In this document: positions 8,499 through 16,456 of the stretch, in pieces
Layout of the letters: every line of letters starts with the position of its first letter
Numbering within the stretch: position 1 is the stretch's first letter
NCBI GenBank assembly: GCA_900551235.1
Contig: URUU01000015.1
Span: 1 to 42,163, forward strand
Length of the DNA stretch: 42,163 bases
Direction of reading: 5' to 3'
Source: an uncultured Lachnospiraceae bacterium
GTDB taxonomy: Bacteria; Bacillota; Clostridia; Lachnospirales; Lachnospiraceae
Program-made: the position numbers and the translations under genes
Notes under the pieces: generated by a model
Databases searched by the model: none
The model's input: the letters and a program-made list of their open reading frames with translations, nothing else
What the model was told of the DNA's origin: nothing

Positions 8499-9125
8499 TT
8501 ATTCTGTGATTATCGTTTTTCCATTTTCCACACGGACTTTCCCTTCTGCGATCAGGCGGATCGCCTGCGGCATGATCTTCCATTCTGCCTGCTCCATGAC
8601 ACGCTTCTGCAGAATTTCCGGGGTATCATCCTTTTGTACTTCCACTGCCTTCTGAATGATGATCGGACCGGTATCAGTTCCTTTGTCCACAAAATGTACC
8701 GTTGCACCTGTTATTTTTACACCGCGCGAGAGCACCCCTTCGTGCACTTTCAGTCCATAATATCCGGTTCCACAAAACGCCGGGATCAGAGAAGGATGGA
8801 TATTGATGATCTTGTTCGGATAAGCATCCACCATAATCTCCGGGATTACGACAAGACATCCGGCCAGAACAATGAGGTCCGGCTCATAAGACTGGATCTT
8901 TTCCAGAAGTCCCTGGTTAAAAGCTGCCCTGTTTTCAAAATCTTTCGGCGAAACACACACTGCTGCAATGTTATGCTCCTTTGCTCTTTGCAGAGCGTAA
9001 GCATTTTTATTGTTGCTGATCACCGCTTTGATCTCAGTATCTGGTATACTTCCGTCTGCAATGCCATCGATGATCGCCTGAAGATTGGTTCCGCCTCCGG
9101 ATACCAGTACTACCAGTTTTAGCAT
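8499..9125 (-). CDS. purN: Phosphoribosylglycinamide formyltransferase (10-formyl-THF dependent)
   Basis: Third step of purine synthesis: formylates GAR from 10-formyltetrahydrofolate. The 208-residue protein has the GAR-binding VLVSGGGTNLQAI near the N-terminus and the catalytic IINIHPSLIPAF, containing the Asn-His pair (about 105-116). The HFVDKGTDTGPII motif carries the catalytic Asp (about 140-150). The ATG lies inside the end of purM, with an overlap of 7 nt, which indicates translational coupling. Confidence 0.95.
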   Translation of the reverse strand: MLKLVVLVSGGGTNLQAIIDGIADGSIPDTEIKAVISNNKNAYALQRAKEHNIAAVCVSPKDFENRAAFNQGLLEKIQSYEPDLIVLAGCLVVIPEIMVDAYPNKIINIHPSLIPAFCGTGYYGLKVHEGVLSRGVKITGATVHFVDKGTDTGPIIIQKAVEVQKDDTPEILQKRVMEQAEWKIMPQAIRLIAEGKVRVENGKTIITE

Positions 9126-10144
9126 AAGGTCACACCCTTCTCACCATTCACAATCTCGCCGATCACGTAAGCGTTTTCTCCTGCTGCTTCGATCGCTTCC
9201 ATAGTCTTGTCAACGTCTGCCGGATCAACTGCAACGACCATACCAATACCCATGTTATATGTATTGTACATCATCTGCTCTTCAATCTGTCCTTCTCTTG
9301 CCAGCATTTTGAAGATTGCCGGAACTTCGTAGCTGTCTTTGCGGATCTCGGCACGTACACCTTCCGGCAGCATACGCGGAACATTTTCATAGAATCCACC
9401 GCCTGTGATATGGCTGCAGCCTTTTACGCGAACACCTGCTTCTTTGACGCTGCGAAGTGCTTTCACATAGATCCTGGTCGGTGCGATCAGAGCTTCACCT
9501 AGAGTCTTGCCAAGTTCTTCGTGGTAAGTGTTCAGAGTCTTTTCATCCATACTGAATACTTTTCTTACCAGTGAAAATCCGTTGCTGTGTACACCGGAGG
9601 AAGCAATACCGATCAGAACGTCTTTTTCTTTTAAATCTTTTCCTGTGATCAGATCTTTTTCATCTACCACACCAACTGCAAAACCAGCCAGATCGTATTC
9701 ATCTTCTGGATAGAATCCCGGCATCTCAGCGGTTTCCCCACCGATCAGTGCTGCATCAGACTGTACGCATCCTTCTGCTACACCGCTTACGATCTGTGCG
9801 ATCTTTTCCGGATAGTTCTTGCCGCAGGCAATGTAATCCAGGAAAAACAGCGGTTCTCCGCCTGCACAGGCTATATCATTTACACACATGGCAACGCAGT
9901 CGATACCGACGGTATCATGTTTATCAAGAATAAATGCCAGTTTCAGCTTCGTACCTACGCCGTCCGTACCGGAGACCAGTGTTGGTTTTTCCATGTCTTT
10001 GAATTTCTCCATGGAAAATGCACCGGAAAATCCTCCGATGTTGGTCAGTACTTCACTTCTCATGGTCTTCCTGATGTGTTCTTTCATAAGTTCAACTGAT
10101 TTGTATCCTGCCTCGATATCCACTCCGGCTTTCTTGTAATCCAT
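9119..10144 (-). CDS. purM: Phosphoribosylformylglycinamidine cyclo-ligase (AIR synthetase)
   Basis: Fifth purine step: ATP-dependent ring closure of FGAM to AIR. The 341-residue protein starts MDYKKAGVDIEAGYKSVELM. It contains SGTDGVGTKLKLAF with the nucleotide-binding segment (about 58-71), the DCVAMCVNDI motif, the glycine-rich GGETAEMPGFY (about 135-145) and the HITGGGFYENVPRMLP block. An excellent GGGAGG precedes the ATG. It sits between purE and purN in the same direction. Confidence 0.96.
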   Translation of the reverse strand: MDYKKAGVDIEAGYKSVELMKEHIRKTMRSEVLTNIGGFSGAFSMEKFKDMEKPTLVSGTDGVGTKLKLAFILDKHDTVGIDCVAMCVNDIACAGGEPLFFLDYIACGKNYPEKIAQIVSGVAEGCVQSDAALIGGETAEMPGFYPEDEYDLAGFAVGVVDEKDLITGKDLKEKDVLIGIASSGVHSNGFSLVRKVFSMDEKTLNTYHEELGKTLGEALIAPTRIYVKALRSVKEAGVRVKGCSHITGGGFYENVPRMLPEGVRAEIRKDSYEVPAIFKMLAREGQIEEQMMYNTYNMGIGMVVAVDPADVDKTMEAIEAAGENAYVIGEIVNGEKGVTLC

Positions 10145-10171
10145 GCTTTTGTCCTCCCTTGGGTTCTGCTT

Positions 10172-10678
10172 TTATTTTACGTAATTTTTGTAACCAACTT
10201 TCTGAAGCTTTGCGTCTTTTTCCACAACCTGTTCTTTCATTTCTTCTGAATACGCTTTCAGCCTGGAAAGCAGTTCTTCATCAGAAACAGCCAGGATCTT
10301 CGCAGCTAAAATGCCTGCGTTTGCCCCGCCGTTGATCGCTACGGTTGCTACCGGAATACCTGTCGGCATCTGTACAATGGAGTACAGGGAATCTCTGCCG
10401 CCAAGAGATGTTGTATGCATCGGAATGCCGATAACCGGCATTGGGAAGATTGCTGCACACATGCCTGGCAGATGAGCTGCCATACCTGCTCCTGCTATGA
10501 TCACTTTAAAGCCTCTGCTCTCTGCTGTCTTCGCATATTCAAAGAAAACATCCGGTTCGCGATGTGCTGAGATGATCGTCATCTCATAATCAATGCCCAG
10601 TTTCTCTAAAACGTCTGCAGCTTTTGCCATAACCGGCATATCTGAGTCGCTTCCCATTACAATTCCAACCTTTGCCAT
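10172..10678 (-). CDS. purE: N5-carboxyaminoimidazole ribonucleotide mutase, class I PurE
   Basis: Moves the carboxyl group in AIR carboxylation to give CAIR. The 168-residue protein has MGSDSDMPVM near the N-terminus, SAHREPDVFFEYAKTA with the catalytic His, IIAGAGMAAHLPGM, and the PMHTTSLGGRDSLYSIVQMP block; these match bacterial class I PurE. AAAGGAG precedes the ATG. It is first in the purE-purM-purN-purD unit. Its roughly 215-nt leader, downstream of the promoter at 10898-10926, is almost filled by repeat copy B. No PurK, PurC, PurF or PurH gene is in the window, so the rest of the pathway is elsewhere. Confidence 0.96.
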   Translation of the reverse strand: MAKVGIVMGSDSDMPVMAKAADVLEKLGIDYEMTIISAHREPDVFFEYAKTAESRGFKVIIAGAGMAAHLPGMCAAIFPMPVIGIPMHTTSLGGRDSLYSIVQMPTGIPVATVAINGGANAGILAAKILAVSDEELLSRLKAYSEEMKEQVVEKDAKLQKVGYKNYVK

Positions 10679-10705
10679 GGTTCAATCTCCTTTTCGCATG
10701 ATATG

Positions 10706-10875
10706 ATGATGCCAGGGTCAAAAGACCAGAATGCCGTTCTTGCTTGCAGGATAAGACATTTGGACCTGGGACCCGCCAGACATGAGGAATCAGCCATTTA
10801 CAGAGTAAATGTACGGATTCCGAATGTTGATGGAATTGCGGGAGTTACTTTGTAACGGAGCAATTCTGGCATCAT
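10706..10875. repeat. Dispersed palindromic repeat, copy B (purE leader)
   Basis: A 170-bp element with perfect 10-bp terminal inverted repeats, ATGATGCCAG (10706-10715) and CTGGCATCAT (10866-10875). Internally, a long hairpin at 10833-10866 pairs GAATTGC with the GCAATTC end around GTTAC/GTAAC. A second arm-and-loop pairs CATTTAC and GTAAATG near 10797-10812. The segments around the hairpin recur in copies C and D. It lies wholly in the transcribed leader of purE. Confidence 0.75.
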
Positions 10876-10897
10876 AGTATAATTTAACATCTTTTTA

Positions 10898-10926
10898 ATT
10901 TTACTAATACTTTCTTTCATTGTCAA
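10898..10926 (-). promoter_or_regulatory. Promoter of the purE operon
   Basis: On the minus strand, a consensus TTGACA (10921-10926) is followed after exactly 17 nt by TAAAAT (10898-10903). The -35 box begins 11 nt after the stop codon of the upstream aminopeptidase gene. A second -10-like TATACT lies about 20 nt further on, at the edge of repeat B. Confidence 0.75.
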
Positions 10927-10936
10927 CTGAAAAACC

Positions 10937-12988
10937 TCAAAAACTCAGATAGCGGTTCAGTTCTTCCGTACCAGGAAGTACAAATTCTCCTTCTGCAAAA
11001 ATCGGTATTTTTCTGCCGTCTCTGCACACTACCTCAATCCTTCCAAGCTCATCATACGGAATGGTAATATCAAGATGATGCCCAAAATACGCTTTTCCCG
11101 GATCTTCTTTTCTCAAAATGGAAATCTCATTATCCCTTGCAGCGATCTCTTTTTTATCCGGATTGTAAACCGGTGTATCTTCCGCCCAGCTATAGCAGGT
11201 ATCTCCTACGGCAAAATGCGGACCCGTCTTTTCTGCGATCAGGATCGGCAGTTTTCCTTCGATATGATACGCTCTTGCCATCGCATAGGCTGCCGTGTTA
11301 GTTCCGATCGCAAATTCCCCGATTGGCAGTGTTTCATGGTTTGCCAGCACATTTTCACGGACGTAATTCTGATTTTCTTCTGGCTGTTCAAAATTCCCGC
11401 AGGTATATGCTTTTACCATACCATCTTGAAATTCCAGATGCAGTTTTTCGTATTTCAGGCCTTCCAGATAAACCGTGCATGCCTCAAGGACACCACATGT
11501 TCCCGTCAGCACCGGGGAGGTAAAAACTTCTCCGACCGGAATATTCACATCTGCCACACAGTTTTCAAAATTGGTCTGTCTCTTCGGATCATCCAGTTGA
11601 TGCAGTGCAATGTGCATATCGGTATGATTCTCCCCTTTTCCCAGCACATGTACGCTCTCGCCCTGATCCAGGGCATCGATCATTTTTTGCTGGATATCCG
11701 CATAAAGCTGATAATCAAGCGTATTGATCCTTATCGTTTCCCTGAAAATTTCCTCGAACTGTGCTCCTATTTCCGGCACCGGAAAAGCAATGATCGTGAA
11801 GCTGCGTTCCTTTCCTATTATATAGCGGTTCGTGATCTGTACCGCTTCATTATCCATCTGTGTCTGGAGTTTTTTCTGTTTATCCGATAAATAATAGGCT
11901 TCTTTCTTTGCCTGTGGATAAAACTCTGTTTCACCAAACGTATCGATACATGCCGGACCTGCATGTCCTTTTGCCAGTGTTTTGTATGTCTCATAAGCAG
12001 AGCGCATCACACCAAGCCGGCGTTCCATAAACGCCTTATCCAGATACACAGCCTGGTCGGCCCGGTGATCGTAATCAAACTGACGGTTCGGAACTGCTCC
12101 GTAATAGCCGATCCGGTGTACTCCCTTCCTGTTGATCCGTTCGGCTGCCGCACGGTAGATGATCGGTTTTAATCCCATTTTTTTGAAATTGCAGACTGCC
12201 TTTCGTACCACACGCTCAAAACCGATCTGATAGCGGAGGTTGACCGTCTGTTTTTTTGAGAGATCTTTTCCGCCGATCAGAAATCCGATCCGGTATCCCT
12301 CCGTAAAGGTATCTGCTATCTTTTCTATCGTTTTTTCATCCAGATGGTTCATAAATTCTGCCATTTTCTGTTCATTTTCCGTGATGTATTCACCATACTG
12401 ATAAAGATAGCGAAGATCCGTAAGATCCGATTCCATCACGATCTTTACTGCAAAATCCAGTGTTGGATCTACCGCCTCACGGATACGGTGTGCCACGGTA
12501 ATCTCACTGTAATCACTTTCAAACCAGTAAAGAATCTGCTGGATCTGGCGATAACCCGGAAGTTTTTCTCCCTCAAAACAGTTGTACACTTCGATCAGCA
12601 GTTCCTGCAGGATCACTTTTTCTTCCAGCCGCTGTTCAAATGTATAAGGGATCAGTGCATACAGTTCTGTATACAGAAAGCTTAAGATCCGCCCGTGGAT
12701 CTCTCCAAGTTCTGCTACTGCATACTGTGGATTTCCATAACTGTGATCATACTGCTTTGGAAGAATATCTTCATAAAGACTTTTGTTTTGAGTCTGCCAC
12801 TGTTCCAGCGTGTAATGTTTCGTCTTTCCCTGTCGGATTTCTTTGTATAATGCATCCATTTTTATAACAAAAGAAGCCGTTTTTCTGAAATATTTTCCAA
12901 ACGGCTCCTGTGCGGTATATTCTTTTGTCATGGATGTCAGTCGTTCCACCGCGAGTGCATCGCGTTCTTCTAATAAAGTCATATCCAT
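10937..12988 (-). CDS. M29-type aminopeptidase with long N-terminal extension
   Basis: Predicted cytoplasmic metallo-aminopeptidase that trims N-terminal residues from peptides. The C-terminal half of the 683-residue protein resembles M29 (AmpS/PepS-like) enzymes: NIPVGEVFTSPVLTGTCG (about 475-490), a glutamate-rich IGEFAIGTNTAAYAMARAYH, and EKTGPHFAVGDTCYSWAED with a metal-binding His and Asp. The first roughly 330 residues are an uncharacterised, mostly helical extension seen in Clostridia homologues. The start is taken as the ATG at 12988, behind AGGCGG; an in-frame TTG at 13021 is weaker. It is at the end of the pyr-VanZ-DUF6142 run, after a 69-nt gap with a hairpin (13021-13041). Confidence 0.75.
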   Translation of the reverse strand: MDMTLLEERDALAVERLTSMTKEYTAQEPFGKYFRKTASFVIKMDALYKEIRQGKTKHYTLEQWQTQNKSLYEDILPKQYDHSYGNPQYAVAELGEIHGRILSFLYTELYALIPYTFEQRLEEKVILQELLIEVYNCFEGEKLPGYRQIQQILYWFESDYSEITVAHRIREAVDPTLDFAVKIVMESDLTDLRYLYQYGEYITENEQKMAEFMNHLDEKTIEKIADTFTEGYRIGFLIGGKDLSKKQTVNLRYQIGFERVVRKAVCNFKKMGLKPIIYRAAAERINRKGVHRIGYYGAVPNRQFDYDHRADQAVYLDKAFMERRLGVMRSAYETYKTLAKGHAGPACIDTFGETEFYPQAKKEAYYLSDKQKKLQTQMDNEAVQITNRYIIGKERSFTIIAFPVPEIGAQFEEIFRETIRINTLDYQLYADIQQKMIDALDQGESVHVLGKGENHTDMHIALHQLDDPKRQTNFENCVADVNIPVGEVFTSPVLTGTCGVLEACTVYLEGLKYEKLHLEFQDGMVKAYTCGNFEQPEENQNYVRENVLANHETLPIGEFAIGTNTAAYAMARAYHIEGKLPILIAEKTGPHFAVGDTCYSWAEDTPVYNPDKKEIAARDNEISILRKEDPGKAYFGHHLDITIPYDELGRIEVVCRDGRKIPIFAEGEFVLPGTEELNRYLSF

Positions 12989-13020
12989 TTTCACCGCCTG
13001 TTTCTTTTTATTTCCAGTCA

Positions 13021-13041
13021 AGCGGATATTCGCAATCCGCT
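13021..13041 (-). promoter_or_regulatory. Small intergenic hairpin before the aminopeptidase gene
   Basis: AGCGGAT (13021-13027) pairs perfectly with ATCCGCT (13035-13041) in the short gap before the aminopeptidase start. There is no T-run, so it is unlikely to terminate. It may mark an RNA-processing or stability site. Confidence 0.35.
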
Positions 13042-13057
13042 TTGCTGCTTGATTTGG

Positions 13058-13372
13058 TTAAATTCCTATCAGAATCACAAATACCCACAAAGCGAGCATG
13101 ATTCCATTTAATATTGCTCCAACCTTTGCAAAAAGGTAACGTACATTGTCCTCTGCAAATCCCATCAGACCGAAAACCACACCACACAGTGCAAACACGA
13201 TTCCAAGCAGCCCGATGCTGCCAAGATAAATACCGCCCTGTCCGTCCAGATAGTATGCCAGCCATGCAAGCACGCCGAATATGATCAGAGACAGTATGCC
13301 AAGTACTGTAGAAAGTACGCCTTTTCCGGAATGTTTTTCTTTTGCAAAAGAGTACATGCGCTTTTTAGCCAT
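13058..13372 (-). CDS. DUF6142-family small membrane protein
   Basis: A 104-residue protein with a charged N-terminus (MAKKRMYSFAKEKHSGKG) and three predicted transmembrane helices (about 20-40, 47-70, 84-103). The sequence fits the uncharacterised DUF6142 family of Clostridia; no function is known. The ATG overlaps the end of the VanZ-like gene by 8 nt, and GGAG precedes it, so it is translated from the same message. Assignment to the family is by recall of its pattern. Confidence 0.7.
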   Translation of the reverse strand: MAKKRMYSFAKEKHSGKGVLSTVLGILSLIIFGVLAWLAYYLDGQGGIYLGSIGLLGIVFALCGVVFGLMGFAEDNVRYLFAKVGAILNGIMLALWVFVILIGI

Positions 13373-13826
13373 AAATTCTTCTCCTTAACTTATTACAGAA
13401 GTAAAACAGCAGATAGCCGGTCATGCCCCCCAGCGTATTCAGCAGCAGATCATCCACATCAAAACTTCCCACCTTCCAGACAAGCTGTATGATCTCCACA
13501 CACAGACTGAACTCGAAGCTGAGAAGCAGAATACGTACAAAAGAACCTGTTTTCGGCCAGATGACCGGAAGGATCATTCCAAAAGGAATGAACCCGATCA
13601 CATTTCCCGCCAGATTGCAGAATACTGCAAAGGTGCCGAGCGTTTCTCTGTGTACCCAGAATCTTTGTATCTCCCGAAATGGCCTGAGATTGTAGGCGTA
13701 GGTCCTTCCTTCTATCGCCCTGCCATATCCTTCTGCAAAAAACAGAAAATACGTCAGAGCCAGCATATACGCAAAAAACAGCACGGCGCCCAGTATCCTT
13801 ATTTTCTTTTTTGTCTCCTTCTTCAT
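13365..13826 (-). CDS. VanZ-like membrane protein
   Basis: A 153-residue integral membrane protein with about four helices. It shows the VanZ-family pattern: NLRPFREI after the first helix, NLAGNVIGFIPFGMILP (about 70-86), then a helix containing SFEFSLCVEIIQ, then VGSFDVDDLLLNTLGGMTGY (about 118-137). VanZ itself gives low-level teicoplanin resistance, but most family members have no known role, so resistance should not be assumed. It starts 4 nt after the 50-residue peptide gene with no clear ribosome site, which suggests translational coupling. Confidence 0.85.
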   Translation of the reverse strand: MKKETKKKIRILGAVLFFAYMLALTYFLFFAEGYGRAIEGRTYAYNLRPFREIQRFWVHRETLGTFAVFCNLAGNVIGFIPFGMILPVIWPKTGSFVRILLLSFEFSLCVEIIQLVWKVGSFDVDDLLLNTLGGMTGYLLFYFCNKLRRRIYG

Positions 13827-13830
13827 AAGA

Positions 13831-13983
13831 TCAGATCAATACCTGACTTTTGCATTTCAGAAGTCTTGCGCCGTTTACGATCATCATAACTCCGGCCGAG
13901 ATCCCGGTGACCAGAATTACAATCCCTACTGCAAGACTTGCTGCTCCGGTACCTCTGATCGTCTTAAAAATCTTTTCGTTCAT
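13831..13983 (-). CDS. 50-residue membrane peptide
   Basis: Small ORF with a very good AAGGAGG 5 nt upstream of the ATG at 13983. The product has a charged N-terminus (MNEKIFKTIRGTG), one long hydrophobic stretch (about 14-38) and a basic C-terminal tail (RLLKCKSQVLI), so it is a probable single-pass membrane peptide. No family was recognised. It sits 32 nt after pyrE and 4 nt before the VanZ-like gene. Tight packing and the strong ribosome site argue that it is real. Confidence 0.65.
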   Translation of the reverse strand: MNEKIFKTIRGTGAASLAVGIVILVTGISAGVMMIVNGARLLKCKSQVLI

Positions 13984-14015
13984 GAAAAGCCTCCTTTTCA
14001 CCTCTCTGCACAAGA

Positions 14016-14696
14016 TTATTTTGCTCCGTACTGTGCGTAATATGCATCGATCGCTGCTTTGAGTGCATCATCAATGATCACTTTTCCATTATATTCCCGG
14101 TTGTACAGATGCTCTACTACATCCTGCATATTTACGATTGCCGCGGTCTCAAAACCGTAAAGATCTTTTACTTCATCCAGGGCACATTTCTCTCCGCCCT
14201 TTCCGACTTCCATACGGTCAAGAGATACCATCAGTCCAACGATCGTCACATCCGCCGCGCCCTTTACCTTCGGAACCGTTTCTTCCATAGATTTACCGGA
14301 AGTTGTTACGTCCTCGATCATGATCACGCGGTCACCGTCTTTTAACTTGCTTCCAAGAAAGCTTCCCTTATCTGCACCGTGGTCTTTTTCTTCTTTACGG
14401 TCAGAGCAGTAGCGTACTTCTTTGCCGTAAAGCTCGCTGTATGCGATGGCTGTCACAACACCAAGCGGGATTCCTTTGTAAGCCGGTCCGAATAGTACGT
14501 CGAAGTCATCGCCATATCTGTCATGGATTGCTTTTGCATAATATTCACCCAGTTTCTTTAACTGGGAACCGGTCACATAAGCTCCGGCATTCATAAAGAA
14601 TGGAGATTTTCTTCCGCTCTTCAGTGTGAAATCACCGAACTTTAATACATCACAATCTACCATAAATTCAATAAATTCCTGCTTATACTGTTCCAT
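14016..14696 (-). CDS. pyrE: Orotate phosphoribosyltransferase
   Basis: Joins orotate to PRPP to give orotidine monophosphate. The 226-residue protein has an N-terminal hood with FGDFTLKSGRKSPFF, then FGPAYKGIPLG (substrate region). The RKEEKDHGADKG loop (about 120-131) carries catalytic lysines, and the PRPP-binding VIMIEDVTTSGKS (about 148-160) follows. AAGGAG precedes the ATG. It lies 11 nt after pyrD. The C-terminal extension is typical of the longer Clostridia PyrE type. Confidence 0.95.
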   Translation of the reverse strand: MEQYKQEFIEFMVDCDVLKFGDFTLKSGRKSPFFMNAGAYVTGSQLKKLGEYYAKAIHDRYGDDFDVLFGPAYKGIPLGVVTAIAYSELYGKEVRYCSDRKEEKDHGADKGSFLGSKLKDGDRVIMIEDVTTSGKSMEETVPKVKGAADVTIVGLMVSLDRMEVGKGGEKCALDEVKDLYGFETAAIVNMQDVVEHLYNREYNGKVIIDDALKAAIDAYYAQYGAK

Positions 14697-14707
14697 TTCT
14701 TATCTCC

Positions 14708-15622
14708 TTACTGCACGGCACCGATCAGTTCCCTGATATCGGATACGTTCTGTGCTCTCATATATGCTTCGATTCCTTCTTCCACTTTGACGGTGGTCAT
14801 CGGATCAATAAAGTTTGCGGTTCCTACGGACACGGCGGTCGCTCCCGCCAGGATAAACTCCAGGGCATCCTCTGCATTCATGATGCCGCCCATACCAATG
14901 ATCGGAAGGCGTACTGCCTGTGCGGTCTGATATACCATACGCACAGCAACCGGTTTGACTGCCGGACCGGACATACCTCCGGTCTTATTTGCCAGAACAA
15001 ATTTTCTGCGATTGATGTCAATCTTCATACCGGTCAGCGTGTTGATCAGAGAAAGTGCGTCTGCACCGCCGGCCTCTGCTGCCCTTGCCGTCTCCGTGAT
15101 ATCGGTCACGTTCGGGCTGAGCTTCATGATCACCGGCTGTTTTGCCACACGTTTGATCGCTTTCGTAATATCCTCAACCGATTTTGGATTCTGTCCAAAC
15201 GCAATGCCGCCTTCTTTGACGTTCGGGCAGGAGATGTTGATCTCCAGCAGATCCACCGGCTCGTCTGCCAGACGCTCTGCCACTTCACAGTAATCTTTTG
15301 TGCTTTTTCCGCAGACATTGACCACGATCTTTGTGTCATACTGTTTCAGAAAGGGAATATCCCTTTTTACAAATACATCAATGCCCGGATTCTGCAGGCC
15401 GATGGCATTTAACATGCCGCCATAGACTTCTGCCACTCGCGGTGTCGGATTGCCCGGCCACGGTACATTTGCCACACCTTTTGTGACAACTGCACCAAGC
15501 TTTGACAGATCCACAAATTCACTGTATTCTGCTCCGGAGCCAAACGTTCCGGATGCTGTCATAACCGGATTTTTCAGTTCGACTCCGGCGATATTTACGC
15601 TTGTATTGGTTTCTATACTCAC
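14708..15622 (-). CDS. pyrD: Dihydroorotate dehydrogenase, class 1B catalytic subunit
   Basis: Oxidises dihydroorotate to orotate using FMN and, with PyrK, passes electrons to NAD. The 304-residue protein has the N-terminal ELKNPVMTASGTFG, NISCPNVKEGG with the catalytic Cys (class 1 feature), VIMKLSPNVTDI with the catalytic Lys, and the FMN phosphate motif IIGMGGIMNAEDA. It starts with GTG at 15622 behind GGAGGTGGAG. That GTG overlaps the pyrK stop codon by 4 nt, so the two subunits are translationally coupled, as expected for a 1B heterotetramer. Confidence 0.95.
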   Translation of the reverse strand: MSIETNTSVNIAGVELKNPVMTASGTFGSGAEYSEFVDLSKLGAVVTKGVANVPWPGNPTPRVAEVYGGMLNAIGLQNPGIDVFVKRDIPFLKQYDTKIVVNVCGKSTKDYCEVAERLADEPVDLLEINISCPNVKEGGIAFGQNPKSVEDITKAIKRVAKQPVIMKLSPNVTDITETARAAEAGGADALSLINTLTGMKIDINRRKFVLANKTGGMSGPAVKPVAVRMVYQTAQAVRLPIIGMGGIMNAEDALEFILAGATAVSVGTANFIDPMTTVKVEEGIEAYMRAQNVSDIRELIGAVQ

Positions 15623-16398
15623 AGCTCCACCTCCGTTGCCAGAAATACCGGTCCGTCTTTGCAGACACGCTTATTATGTACATGGGAATGTTCATCTACT
15701 TCCTTTGACTGGCAGACGCAGGCAAGGCAGGCACCGATACCGCATGCCATACGCTCTTCCATGGAGATCCAGCACTCAATATCCCGTTCCTGTGCATAGG
15801 CTTTCAGCGCACGCAGCATCGGAGTCGGTCCGCAGGCATAGATCACATCTGCCGCAAGTTTGTTTTCACGGACCGCATCCAGGACATTTCCTTTTGTGCC
15901 GGCGCTGCCATCCTCGGTTGCCGCATAAAATGCCGCATTCTGTTCCAGTTCTTCTTTTAAGAACAGCTTGTCATCGCGGTATCCGGCGATCACCGTCTTT
16001 TCACCCGGAAGCTGTTTGGAAAGCTCAACCATCGGTGGAATACCAATGCCGCCTCCGATCAGAAATACCTTTTTGCCTTCGGCACGCTCAAGCGGGAATC
16101 CATTTCCAAGCGGTCCCAGGATTTCAATTTTATCACCTTTATTATACTGTGCAAACTCCGCTGTTCCTTTGCCTGCCACACGGTAGACGATGCGAAGTGC
16201 CTGTTTTTCTTTATCAATCTCACACAGGCTGATCGGACGCGGCAGAAGTCTGCTGCCATCGTTGCTGTACACGGAAATAAACTGTCCCGGTACAGCCTGT
16301 CCTGCAATCTTGTCTGTCTGAAGCCACATACTGTAAATGTCAGGAGCAATGCACTCCTGGCTTAAAACTTCTGCAAGTTCTTTGTATTTGCCAGCCAT
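15619..16398 (-). CDS. pyrK: Dihydroorotate dehydrogenase electron-transfer subunit
   Basis: Flavin and iron-sulfur subunit linking PyrD to NAD. The 259-residue protein has a ferredoxin-reductase-like FAD domain with RPISLCEID, an NAD-binding domain with LIGGGIGIPPM (about 110-120) and YACGPTPML. A C-terminal 2Fe-2S cluster follows in ACGIGACLACVC with a fourth Cys in NKRVCKDGPVF. All four cluster cysteines are present. GTGAGGA precedes the ATG. Confidence 0.95.
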   Translation of the reverse strand: MAGKYKELAEVLSQECIAPDIYSMWLQTDKIAGQAVPGQFISVYSNDGSRLLPRPISLCEIDKEKQALRIVYRVAGKGTAEFAQYNKGDKIEILGPLGNGFPLERAEGKKVFLIGGGIGIPPMVELSKQLPGEKTVIAGYRDDKLFLKEELEQNAAFYAATEDGSAGTKGNVLDAVRENKLAADVIYACGPTPMLRALKAYAQERDIECWISMEERMACGIGACLACVCQSKEVDEHSHVHNKRVCKDGPVFLATEVEL

Positions 16399-16456
16399 TT
16401 CAAAATCCTCACTTATCTGCTTATTTCTGATGCCGGTTTCTTTTCAAAACGGCTGA

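Noticed and set aside
10679..10890. Purine riboswitch in the purE leader
   Set aside because: The leader is filled by repeat copy B. I see no guanine-riboswitch three-way junction core, and the same sequence occurs in front of metG and other unrelated genes.
13365..13826. Glycopeptide-resistance gene call for the VanZ-like protein
   Set aside because: No vanHAX or regulator genes are nearby, and most VanZ-domain proteins are not resistance proteins.
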